Of a stretch of DNA of 64,000 nucleotides, positions 10,985 to 21,077 are shown one piece after another. The notes under the pieces are model-generated. The model was not told the DNA's origin. It made no database searches and worked only from the letters and a program-made list of their open reading frames with translations. The stretch's first letter is position 1. Each line of letters begins with the position of its first letter. The translations under genes and the position numbers were made by a program. This DNA comes from Fennellomyces sp. T-0311. Taxonomy: Eukaryota; Mucoromycota; Mucoromycetes; Mucorales; Lichtheimiaceae. The DNA lies in assembly GCA_025266875.1 (NCBI GenBank), contig JALLLT010000020.1, positions 62,001 to 126,000 of the forward strand, read 5' to 3'.

Positions 10985-12223
10985 CTAATTATTCTGGTTA
11001 TTATCTAGCTCAGCGAAGGTGATACGTTTGTCATTATGTGCAGTCGATCTATCATAATGAGCGTAAGTTAAGTCAGGCGCGATCCAATTTGAAGGTCACT
11101 TACCTGCTTCGTATGTTTTGCGGTCTTTTGCCTTTGTCTACTTTTGAAGATGAATTGGAAGGAGGGCTTCTATTAACGAATAAAAAAGTTAGATCGGCGG
11201 CTTTGGTAACATCCATACTTGTACATACTGTGGGTACGATTCACCAATTTCATAATTATCAGCAAAAAACCGATCTTCATTAATTAATTCGCAAACGCCA
11301 TCATCGTCTTGCTCGCGACCATCCTCTTCATACTCATACTCATATTCGTACTCATCCTCCTCCTCCTCCTCTGGATAGGACTCCGGTTCAGAGTCCAACT
11401 GCTTCTCCACAGAACGTGCGCGCTTTTGAGGGGGCGGACTCGTGGCTCCAGGCTTCTCGGTCGTGCTTCGCTTCTTCTGCCCTGGCTTGATCCGATTGCG
11501 CCATGCCTCCGCGAGCATATGTTCTGATGCCCAATGATTCTCACACCGCGAAAGATTGACATCTGTTTCATCGAATACTGCATCCTCAAATTGGGAGATA
11601 GCAATCTTTTTCTGGGCTGGCGGAAGCAAACTCCAAGTCGTGCCCGTCAAATCGATCATGGAATCATCTATAGCTTCTTCGCCGTAGATATAACGGTACT
11701 GGTCGTCTTCTGCCATCTTGGCAACCATTGCTTCCCTGACATCCTGTTCGAGTACGTCCAGGGCAATGGCGAGCTCGCGACGCATTGTTCGATATGTTGC
11801 TTCGGCGTCTTCATCGGTAAAATCATCGTCAAATGCTGGCTTGATAACATATTCTAAAATATGTTCCTTGACAATTCGCAGCTGAAAAGACCTGCGTTTA
11901 CCCTCGACCATCTTGTATAGGCAAGGTGCCGGTATGATCTTCTTCTTTTTCTTGCTGCTATTGCGAGCTTCATCAGAAGGGTTGTTCGCAATGGATTGTG
12001 CGGCCGACGTTGATGGGATGTTGCTGAAGAGTTCGTTCAACATTGACTTAATTTCCATGTGTTGCTGCTGCTGCAGTTTTTTTATCTCTTCCACCTCCTT
12101 CTCGACGCAGGTACATATGTTGTATATCAAATGGACATCCTCGTTTAGAGACTTCACTTGCTTTTGCAGTTCTGCGACATCTTGAATGATATTGGGATTT
12201 GCGTTGCTTCTCTTTGGTGGCAT
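10985..12223 (-). CDS. CACTA-like accessory protein: coiled coil with acidic tail (TnpA-like candidate)
   Basis: Starts MPPKRSNANPN at 12223. Exons 12223-11229, 11169-11104 and 11048-10985 join in phase to about 374 aa; the last two are short and inferred from GTATGT/GTAAGT donors and consistent phase. Residues 10-75 form a coiled coil. A conserved core follows (KIIPAPC, then a helical region and CENHWASEHMLAEAWRNR), then a long Glu/Asp/Tyr-rich stretch. DDSMIDLT resembles a SUMO-interacting motif. A relative lies at 19915-20823, also divergent from its transposase. The position resembles the two-gene En/Spm layout, where an accessory protein binds the subterminal repeats. I do not recognise a named domain. 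Confidence 0.75.
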
Positions 12224-12308
12224 AGCGATGAATTAGTGAACTTCGATGTAAAAATACCGATGGATGCATGGTCCTGATATATAGAAATATATATATATAT
12301 CTGTTGCT

Positions 12309-12470
12309 ATGGTCAAAAATGCTGTAGCAGCCCAGATCATAATATACTGGTTGATGTTGTTGTCAAAAATGCTGTTGCAGTCCAGATCACAATTGAGTGG
12401 TAGTTGTTGTCAAAAATGCTGTAGCAGTCCAGATCATAATACCGTGGTAGTTGTTGTAAAAAAGGCCGCA
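12309..12470. repeat. Tandem repeat between the divergent CACTA-2 genes
   Basis: About three and a half imperfect copies of a unit near 55 bp containing TCAAAAATGCTGTAGCAG and CCAGATCATAAT. The array sits between the accessory gene and the transposase gene, where a shared promoter is expected. Confidence 0.65.
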
Positions 12471-12615
12471 TTGGTTCGTGTCGAAAAACGGGCTACATTA
12501 GCTGATAGTGACAAGAAGTGCTGTATTGGGCCGAACCGAAATACTATAGAGCTCGAACATAAATACCTAATAAAATACGCTTAATTTATCTCAACTGTCA
12601 AACACTACTTACATT

Positions 12616-15600
12616 ATGCAGAAGTGTCGCTATTGCTGTGGGTCGTTTCCTGAAAGAGCATTAAAGAACCACGAAATTAGGTGCTACAAGAAGAAATATT
12701 CGAGACCTACCGACAGCGATACCCAAACAGCCAAACACACAAGCATTCTCATAGATGGTGAAACGAGCTACTCCCACCACTCAGGACGCAATACGAGGAA
12801 GCGCAACGGATGCATGGACGACAATCGGGCGTCGAAGAGGCAACCTACACAACAAAGACCTGTAGTAGATGCCATGACACTGACCAACAGCGATATCGGT
12901 TATCACGATGACAGCTATTATGGCAACGGCCATTGCCCCTGGGTAGATGATGACTTCGACGATACAGCTATTTCTGTACATGCAATGGACGTGGACGATG
13001 AACCTGTCGCTGTATCATCACCAGGCAGCACAAATCAACCAAACGCACCAGCCACAGCAGAGCTGATTGACAACTTTCAACGAAAAGAAGTATTCATAGG
13101 CTGCGAGATACCAAATCTGTCATCGTCAGAGTTTCTCAGTTTGGATCTTCTTAAAATTATTGAGCAATACAACATACCGCGCGCAGCATACGAAAGCTTG
13201 GTAAACTTCACAAACAAGGCAATGACAACATCTGATGGATCAGGTACGACATTGCTATCTTGGGTACTTTTTTGATAATGCTACGGTTCATCTGACTTGA
13301 TTCGCATTTAGACGAAACCGATCTATCCCAAGAATTTATTACTATCCACTCCCCATTTATTACCGAAAAGCTCCTTACATCGTTATATCCTATATCCCAA
13401 CAATACTTCGATATCTGCAGAGATGGCTGTCACCTGTTCACGACCGACGAGCAGGTCGAGTGCCCAAATCCAACATGCAAAAAAGCCAGATATAACAATT
13501 TGGAAGAAAAGAAAGCATATGCCACGATGCAGTATTTGCCCGTATCCGACCAGTTGGCATCACTGATTTCGCACAAGGCCACACGAAATAAGCTGAAACC
13601 TGCATATACTATGCGTAACACCACATCTGGTATCTTCAGTGATATATTTGATGGAAAGGCTTTAGATTGTGCGCAAGAATGGGGGTCGAACGACGTTGGC
13701 CTGGTCCTATACGTTGACGGATTTCAGCCCTTTATTCATAGTACCGTGTCAATGACTATTGTGCACTTGATTATATTGAACTTCGATCCATATCAACGGT
13801 ATGTGGCTAACGATAAAATTGGTCTATCATGGAGCCTCATGCGCAGCCTTCGATAGATATCGTGATGAGAATATGATTCAAGTCTGCATTATCCCAACGA
13901 CATCGAAAGGTGGTAACCTGGACTCGTTTCTCTCTCCGTTGTTAGACGAGCTTCAATTTCTAGAACGTGTGGGGATGGATGTTCTATGTGATGACGACGA
14001 AATACGATGCTTTAAAGCTCATTTAGTTCTGGCTACTGGTGATATACCTGGAACTGCTTCACTCGCACACCATGGTGGTCATCAGTCGACATTTGGATGT
14101 CGTATTTGTTTGATAGAATCCGTTCGATCAGAAAGCGCAAATTCGTTGGAGCGTCGACGTACTGGAAAAGAAAATATTAGACCTGGACACGGCCGGTACT
14201 ATCCTGGAACTGTAGACCTCGATCCTTTGAGAACTAAAGATCATTACAAGCATGGCGATATTGTAAGTTTTCTGGGTCAATTGCCTCCGACGTTTGCTCT
14301 AATACATATAATATATCACACGCAGCCACATAACATAAAATCACCATCTCCATTCGCTCGATTAGACTCTTTCCAAGGACCATTCTCCTTCGGTCTCGAC
14401 GAAATGCATATGTTTGGCTGCAACATAGGACCTCAACTATGGGCGATGTTCAGCAACCCGGTCCTTGATACACCTTATCATATGTCAAAGTCGCAACAAG
14501 CTTCAGTGAGCGCAGCAATTAGGAGTGCCATGAAGACATGGCCAGCAACATTTCAGGGGAGGATTACAGGTGTGTCTTTTGTTCATCCACGTGTTGTTGG
14601 CTATCAAATATTTATGTTGTAATTAGATGTGTTAACGCGAACGCGGGATACACGCGCAGTGGATTATATTGACTTGCTTGTCTACGTTATCCCTACCATT
14701 GTTATTGACCAGCTACAGCGAATCGATCATGGATGTAGTAGCATAGCAATCCAAGCACTGGCTGATCTCGTCAAGGCGTGCGCACTTTCGCTTTTATGGA
14801 ACCAAACAAATGATACTATAGATGAAATCGAAAGGTATGAGGGACTAGATTGTAAACGAATATACTCACAGCTGTCTAATAGATGCGTCAATCGCTGGCA
14901 TAACTTTGCTCGTACGAACCTTCCTACACATCAATATACAGTCAACCATCACTATCTTCGACATATCCCGGAAGCATTGCGCCAGCTTGGACCATTGAGA
15001 GGATATGGGACTCGATGCATGGAGAGGGCTGTTGGTGTGTTTGATCGTAAGATCAGATCTACCAAAACGCCAGGAATCAATGCAGGGAACAAGCTGGTTG
15101 CAGTAGCAGCCCAGCGATATCTCGATCGAAGCAATAACAAGCCGATGCAATGTCCAAAGGTTCATCAAGCAAAGGCAGCAATTTATTCCGAATCATATGA
15201 TGGAGCACCTGAAATTTGGGGTCCCCACTTGTCAAAATCACCAATGCCGATCCGCGAGTACCGGGATTACAAACTTATGCCTTACCTTCGAAACTTTTGG
15301 GCACATGAGCGCCGTCTGTCCGTTGCCTTTATGCCTAACCTTTCACCAGAAATATCAATTGGAAAACGACTGTACTACCAAGGAACAACATATGATTGCT
15401 GCTTACCAATGGGTACCAAAAGTCATGGAACCTATGTAAAATTGACATTGCCAGTTGACAAGTATGCCCGCTACAAGAACGTCGAAGGGGAGAGTACCGA
15501 CAAGGTGTTTTTTGGAGAAACTTTACTCTTTTTCTCGCATAGATATCTTGGTAAGTAAACTTCTATTCAGTTGGTATTGATAAAACTAAAATTTTGCTGC

Positions 15601-15844
15601 TTTAGCGGATGAAAGGATCCTATGTCTGGTAAGAATTGCACGTCAGACTGGTCTATCAGCATATGGATACCCGTATGGAAATGGTACCTACGGGTCGGAG
15701 GGTCGCTTGTATGTCTGTGATACCTCACGTATCGACTGTGCTGTCGGAGTGCTACCTTCTTCAACGATGAAGAATCGTTTCTACTATGTTTTTGAAGACA
15801 TGATGCAAGGAACCATAGATCTGGGAGAAGTTACGGAGATCTGA
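12616..15844 (+). CDS. CACTA-like (CMC) transposase, seven exons, about 959 aa
   Basis: Exons 12616-13243, 13312-13798, 13857-14262, 14326-14569, 14627-14834, 14883-15550 and 15606-15844 sum to 960 codons with no internal stop. The N-terminus is a C2HC-type finger (QKCRYCCGSF, then H and C at 14-19). A second Cys pair (CPNPTCKKARY) follows. The likely catalytic set is D in LYVDGFQPF, D in GLDEMHMFGCN and E in CMERAVG, matching the DG, DxMH and E blocks of CMC transposases. GDIPGT and GCRIC are also family blocks. The exon structure matches the copy at 21078. The partner protein is encoded divergently at 10985-12223. Confidence 0.88.
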
Positions 15845-15994
15845 GCGAAGAGGTGTTGTTGGTGGTTTTTCGGCTGTAAATAATATCATTATAGAGAAAG
15901 TAGTAGCCAATAATGGTGATTAGTTTTTGCTACGATCCTCTGTAACAAGCGATACTACACGTTGTATATATAAATCAGGCAGCGTTTTTTTTTA
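15845..15994. other. Convergent intergenic gap in CACTA-2
   Basis: AT-rich 3' flanks of the transposase and the minus-strand third gene. No further feature is visible. Confidence 0.5.
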
Positions 15995-16696
15995 TTAAAT
16001 TTCTGGACTGCGTTGACGCTTGATCTCTCTCCTCACGCTCCACAGTTGCTGTTGCAGTATGTCGCCGACCCAGTTGCGGTACATCCCATATGCAACTGGA
16101 AACTCGTAAATGTGAGCAAGCTCCTTCCAATCCGCATACTCCTCTATAATACGTTCTTCTTCGCTCTTCAAGTAATCGCCCCTCTCCTTTTTGTCTTCGA
16201 ATCTCTTCCGGGTTTCATCGAACTTTATCTCTGCTTCCGCCATTTCCCTGAGCTGCCTTTCTTCCCTGAATGAACATGTAAATCAGGTTGAACACAATTT
16301 TCACATGATATAAACTGCTATTTATTCGTACTTACACCTGCTTATTGATGAATTCGGTCAGGTCCTCGTCATAGCGACCTTCCTTATTCTCTAGTATCAA
16401 TGAACGCAAAACTTCGCAAGAATAGGGCTTTAATCGATTTGGTTTACCACCGGTGATCTCGAAAAGAGCCTTTATACTGTATTAAATATCTGAACGGTTA
16501 ATATACTGTAATGCTACATATGATGCTACTTAGATACTTACAGGACCCTCTCTCTTCCGTACATCTGACGAAGAACTGTTTGAGCACTGATCCCGTGTTC
16601 AAGAGAGCAGCAGGTCAGGTCGATACATCCGTCGTCACTGAGGCGCCTTCTCTTTTTCAAAGAGCTGCTGCAGATTTCATTTCCTGGTGATGACAT
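15995..16696 (-). CDS. CACTA-2 third gene: small charged helical protein, three exons
   Basis: Exons 16696-16542, 16476-16336 and 16265-15995 join in phase to about 188 aa, starting MSSPGNEICSSSLKKRRR. A basic stretch at residues 14-18 could be a nuclear localisation signal. It is followed by DDGCIDLT, a SUMO-interacting-like motif. The middle exon resembles a small structured region (EITGGKPNRLKPYSCEVLR). The last exon is a long, highly charged helix (EERQLREMAEAEIKFDETRK) ending in a Trp-containing tail. Both introns (65 and 70 bp) have GTAAGT donors. The gene is absent from the related element at 19545-24608. I do not recognise the family. It may be a captured or ancestral accessory gene. 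Confidence 0.65.
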
Positions 16697-17243
16697 GATA
16701 AAATTGTGGTGGTGAAAAACTTAATATTATTGTATTCGCGTGCCATATATATATATATATACTTAGACGGCACTACTTCAAGTGCCGCGGATCTGTGCAG
16801 TACATGCATTCAATAATATGACATCTTTATTCCTGTCATGCACAATGTTAGGGATTTTAATTTTGACGCATTAAAAATACTGTAAGCTTTGTCAGCTGTG
16901 GTAGTGGTGTAGGCGAATGATTCTTTAGAGTCTATTCAAGTCTGCTGCGTGGCCAAAAAAATCGTACCTATGGCTCATCAATAGTAAGTTGGGACTCTTC
17001 AGCATATTGTAATTCTACCCTGTTAAAATAACCAAAGTCAACAGAGAATAACCACAGTTCACAAAAAAAAACCATAGAAATACCAGGCTTTACCGAAATT
17101 CTTGGTGAAATTCCGAAAAGTAAGGTATTTCGTGGTCGATTGCGGTTTGAACCAGAGATGACAACGGTTTTCCAGATAATCACCACACTTTACTGGATGT
17201 AACCAAAATATACAGGATTTAACCGCACATATTTCCCACTGTG
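16697..17243. repeat. CACTA-2 right subterminal region and TIR
   Basis: Holds an (AT)n run near 16747-16760 in the third gene's upstream region, then many AACCA/TGGTT units (17020-17240) and the right TIR ending CCCACTGTG at 17243. Confidence 0.65.
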
Positions 17244-17465
17244 AGGGACTTTGAGGGATCTCTAAAAGCTTTGAATGACCTTTGAACAATGTTTGGGAGA
17301 CTATCAGGGGACTTTTGGGAGACCTTTGGGAGACTTTTGGGAGACCTTTGGGAGGTTCCGAGAGATCTTCGCGAGACCTTTCATGGGCAAGGGTTGTCTT
17401 TTTGTTCTTTCAGTCTTCTAAGATCTTTCAAGGCCTTGCAAGTCCTTTTGAGCCTTTGAGGTAAA
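17244..17465. repeat. GACCTTTGGGAGA minisatellite
   Basis: Imperfect 10-12-bp units (GGGAGACTTTTGGGAGACCTTT and variants) continue the array interrupted by CACTA-2. The ORF across 17282-17464 is just repeat translated and is not a gene. Confidence 0.75.
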
Positions 17466-17877
17466 TTATGATGAATTAACGTGGTAATGATATTCTTCTG
17501 TAGCTATGATGTATTATAGATCTCACGCAATTGTCATCTTTATAAATGATTGAATCATGGAGGAGTAGACGCCCCATGAAGAATAAGGGTACTCTCATTA
17601 TGCTCAGAACAAAGAACTTCATTTCCAAAATTGATGATGGGAAATAATTTTTCCATCCCGCCTTCCAAAATTAGGCTTCGCGGATGTCTCCTACTTTGGT
17701 AACTACTTCTCGGTGGAAATACCACCGCAAAGACTCGCTCGGATCGATATAAAAGGAAACTGTCACTTCTTCTGCGCTTTAAAACGCGATCAGAGTATTA
17801 CAAAATATATGCCTCTCGTTTTTCATTGTCTCTCTATCTTCTACCAGTTTTTTTTTTATTTCCAACCTCTTTTTACA
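17466..17877 (+). promoter_or_regulatory. Upstream region of Harbinger-like pseudogene with TATA box
   Basis: AT-rich sequence with no gene. GATATAAAAGG near 17745-17755 lies about 125 bp before the ATG at 17878 and is a good TATA candidate, followed by pyrimidine-rich sequence. Confidence 0.5.
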
Positions 17878-19420
17878 ATGAACAATAACAGCATTACACC
17901 GCCAATTCTCATCAAACGTCCCAGACGTAATAATGCTGCAGAAAGAAGACGCCGTTGAGCAGCATTTATGCAACGGCTAACAGAACTTATTGCGCCTTCA
18001 GTACAGGCTGTACAATTTATGGATACGAGTATTGTCGCAGCTTTTGCAAGCTCACCTCATCACTTTCGCGTGGCAAAAGTTAACCGAGTTCATGGTGCGC
18101 AATTCTGGACATTGACACATCCGAACCTAAATGACGACGACGGCTATGACAGCTACAGATGGCATTATAGCATGAAGAAGGCAACTTTGGAATGGCTTGT
18201 CAGTACTCTGTCGACACACGAAGCATTTGCCTCAGACTCACCTAGAATGACACCAATATACATTCAAGTCTGCTGTGCAGTGTGGCGTTTCGCAAACACT
18301 CATGTTGGATACCGCATGTTCGAAACGCAATTCGGTTTGAGCCAAGGATCGTATCACAACTTCACGATGCAATTTCTAAATGCTATCTGCGACGTTCACC
18401 GGCAACAGATCAGATGGCCAAGCACACCACAAGAAGCACAGCAAGCAGCACAAGCCTTTTCAGCACCTACTGGTCTAGCAAGCACCAACGATGCAGGCAG
18501 AAGATTACAAGGAGCCATCGAAGCCATGGATGGCAAACTCATTGTAATCCACAAGCCTGCTAGCAATGGACAGCGCTTCTGGGACCGTAAATTGCATCAT
18601 TCAATCAACTTACTTGCTGTTTGCACTGCTGATGGAAGGTACTCATATATAGAAGCTGGTCAATCAGGTATTGTCAATTATGTATTGAAATATCGATATA
18701 TTTCTCAGTCTAATGTACTTGTGGTATCCAAGGTACTAGCTAGTCGGCACTACCAGGTAAACGTATGACGGCAGCTGAATAATACATTAACAGCCTTCCG
18801 GCTTGACTAGATCTTCCAAGAAGTCTAGAAACATTGCCGTGTCGGCTATACGATATGGCATCCTCCCGACCACGGCTATTTGATTATGAGTTTTATCTCG
18901 AGCAATATAAATAGAGAGAACCGTTAACATAATAAAGACATATTCGATTCTCACAGAACTTACTGTTTTTCTCGATCTATTCTCTCTCACCACAGTACTT
19001 TCAAATCAATCTATAAGGTCGAACCCATAATGCACGTACCTTTTCTAATAGCTCCCTTAATACAAAGCTGCTGAATGAAACTGAACAGTGGTGTCTGGGC
19101 GGAACTTACATCCTTGCCAGTTAGTATTTCGAGCATTCTGTATTTAATGAATATTACTGACATGAAGCTGCTTAAACGTGAAAAACTCGGCATACCCATT
19201 GCGACCAACGATAATGGTACCCTATTCACGAACAGCAACAAACCTTGCTGAGAAAAAGTTCAACTTCGTCCACTCTTCAATGCGTATGGCTATTGAACGA
19301 GCCTTTGGTTGCCTTGTTTCCCGTTGAAGGTCACTTGTCAACAGGTTTCTATAATTTCACGGATGAGCCACCCTCTGATTTTGATTTCCGACAGTATACA
19401 ACTAAGATTTTTTTATGAAA
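17878..19420 (+). pseudogene. Harbinger-like (DDE_Tnp_4) transposase relic
   Basis: Starts ATG at 17878 (MNNNSITPPILIKRP). A TGA at 17956-17958 breaks the frame, which resumes in phase as AAFMQRLTEL. The body to about 18680 is open and contains the first aspartate block (IEAMDGKLIVI) and the insertion-tolerant HHSINLLAVC block. A solo LTR (18720-18994) cuts the gene. After it, SNVLSNQSIRSN-like sequence resumes, but frames shift repeatedly until the glutamate block near 19285-19310 (AIERAFGCL). No TIRs were found, and the family differs from elements 1 and 2. Confidence 0.75.
18720..18994 (+). mobile_element. Solo LTR B (275 bp), TSD GTACT
   Basis: Begins TGTGGTATCC and ends CTCTCACCACA (TGTGGT/ACCACA terminal inverted repeat). 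It is flanked by a perfect 5-bp GTACT (18715-18719 and 18995-18999). Inside are TATAAATAGAGAG and AATAAAG, typical LTR promoter and polyadenylation signals. No other copy is seen in the window. Confidence 0.9.
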
Positions 19421-19914
19421 GCAACAGATTGCTCACTCTTTACTCTTTACTATGGAAACACCAGAACTACTCATGTGCTCGGGCTCCAGATGCTATCGTC
19501 CTGTCGAGCTTTTCAGGGGAAATTCTGAGAGCTACAGTACTTGTCACAGTGGAAAATAATGGCGGTGATTCGTGGTTCAAACTGGTTTGCCCCGGTTCGG
19601 TAAAAATTATATAGATTCGGACATTTTACCTGAACAGAACTGAACAGGGAAAAACCAGAAAAAACTGTACCGGTTATAACTGATAGGAACCGTGCGGTGG
19701 TCTACGTGGGCAGAACCGATATGAACCGTGTATTACGTATAGAGTACAGAGCCAATATGGAGAGTTTACCGAAGCGTTCTTGCGATAAAGATATTTATTT
19801 CATATGCTTACAAGATTTATGTGCTATTCATAGTGTATTCTTTGTTACAAGAGCAAACAGGTTATTGATATATTATAAATCTTGCGTTTTAAACAGTACC
19901 CCGAGATATTCAGG

Positions 19915-20823
19915 CTATTCATCATCGTCCTTGGTATACTCCTCGTCTTCATACTCGTCCTCTTCTTCTTCATCTTCGCCTTTGTCCTCTTCTTCATCTT
20001 CTCCTTCGTCTTCAACGAACCGCATACGCTTTTGAACCAGTTGGTCCTTCTCGACGCTCTGCTTACCAGGCTTACGCTTGTTGGCTGGCGTTGGCTTTGG
20101 TTTGCACCGGTTGTTCCATGTCTCTTCCAACATGTGTGACGAAGCCCAGTGCTTCTCGCATATGGAAAAGTCAATTCCGGTCGCCTCCAATACCGCAGCC
20201 TCGAAAGTGGCAATCGCAATTCTGCGATGCTTCGCCAAGCGTTTTGAACCCCAGGTATAACCTTTCATATCGACATCAGATTCATCCACGCCCGCAACAT
20301 CTTCATACGCGTATTGATCCTCTTCATACATCTCACCGAGGATCTCTTTCTTGACTCGAGACTCAAGTGCATCTAGTGCAGTGTTGAGCTCACCGCGCAT
20401 CGTCTGGTAAAGTGCCTCTGCTTCACTGTCAGTAAGTTCATCATTGGCCGCCTTGATGACATATTGTAGAATATGATCCTTGACAACTCTTATACTGAAG
20501 CTTCTCTCTTCCGTGTCGATTTCTTAGGTAATGCGAGGTGCTGGTATAATTTTTCTTTGATGGCTGTTCTCAGAGGCCGAGCTCGAGGCACTGGTCACAT
20601 CCACGGTCATGGCCGATCTTGATTTTTCAAAGTACTCGCTGGCCATTGCTTTCATCTCTTCGTAGTGCTTTTCTTGCGCTTCCAGCATCGCCTTCATCGT
20701 AAGCTCCATTCCGTTGACCATCCCGTAAATTAACTGGACATCCTCATTAACAGCCTTCACCTGACGTTGTAGTTCTGCAATATCTTCTTTGATACTGGGC
20801 TTCTTAATATTCTTTGGAGGCAT
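19915..20823 (-). pseudogene. CACTA-3 accessory coiled-coil/acidic protein with one nonsense codon
   Basis: Starts MPPKNIKKPSIKEDIAELQ at 20823 and runs 303 codons in one frame, except for a TAA at 20524-20526. The order matches the CACTA-2 protein: N-terminal coiled coil, KIIPAP, a helical core (VVKDHILQYV), ICEKHWASSHMLEETWNNR, and an acidic Glu/Asp tail. Identity is modest, so the elements diverged long ago while keeping the layout. The short C-terminal exons of the CACTA-2 version are not evident here. The single stop suggests recent loss. Confidence 0.75.
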
Positions 20824-20875
20824 GATGATGATTGAGGTACGCAAAACTTGGGAAGATGGAAAAGATGAAGACATA

Positions 20876-21010
20876 TGCTGCGGCGGTGGAGTACTAACCT
20901 TAACAGAATGCTTGCGCGGGGCTACTTACTGTGCTGAGAATGCTGCGGCGGTGGGCGGTTAATATGGTCTCAGATGGTAAACTTACCTTCTCTCGATGCT
21001 GTGGCGGTGG
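20876..21010. repeat. GGCGGTGG repeats between divergent CACTA-3 genes
   Basis: Three copies of TGCTGYGGCGGTGG (near 20878, 20940 and 20999) are spaced about 60 bp apart in the shared upstream region, with a TATAAATA near 21023. Different in sequence but equivalent in place to the array in CACTA-2. Confidence 0.6.
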
Positions 21011-21077
21011 AGCTCATTATACTATAAATAAAAAAAAGTTGTCTTGATCAATCCCTACTTTTGTGCTCTACTTTAAG

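Larger units (their letters stand above)
10510..17243. mobile_element. CACTA-like element 2, complete (6734 bp), TSD AGG
   Basis: Both ends read CACAGTGGGAAATATGTG inward, and the TIR is about 26 bp with one mismatch (T/C). The flanking AGG at 10507-10509 and 17244-17246 is a 3-bp TSD as in CACTA elements. The subterminal regions are rich in AACCA/TGGTT repeats. It carries three genes: an acidic coiled-coil protein (minus strand, 10985-12223), a seven-exon transposase (plus strand, 12616-15844), and a small helical protein (minus strand, 15995-16696). All three frames are open, so it may be autonomous. Confidence 0.93.

Noticed and set aside
12309..12470. CRISPR-like array
   Set aside because: The units are imperfect, near 55 bp and contiguous with no unique spacers; the genome is eukaryotic.
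17282..17464. 60-codon ORF
   Set aside because: It is a GACCTTTGGGAGA minisatellite read as protein.
19882..20139. Phe/Leu-rich plus-strand ORF
   Set aside because: Antisense of the acidic tail of the CACTA-3 partner protein.
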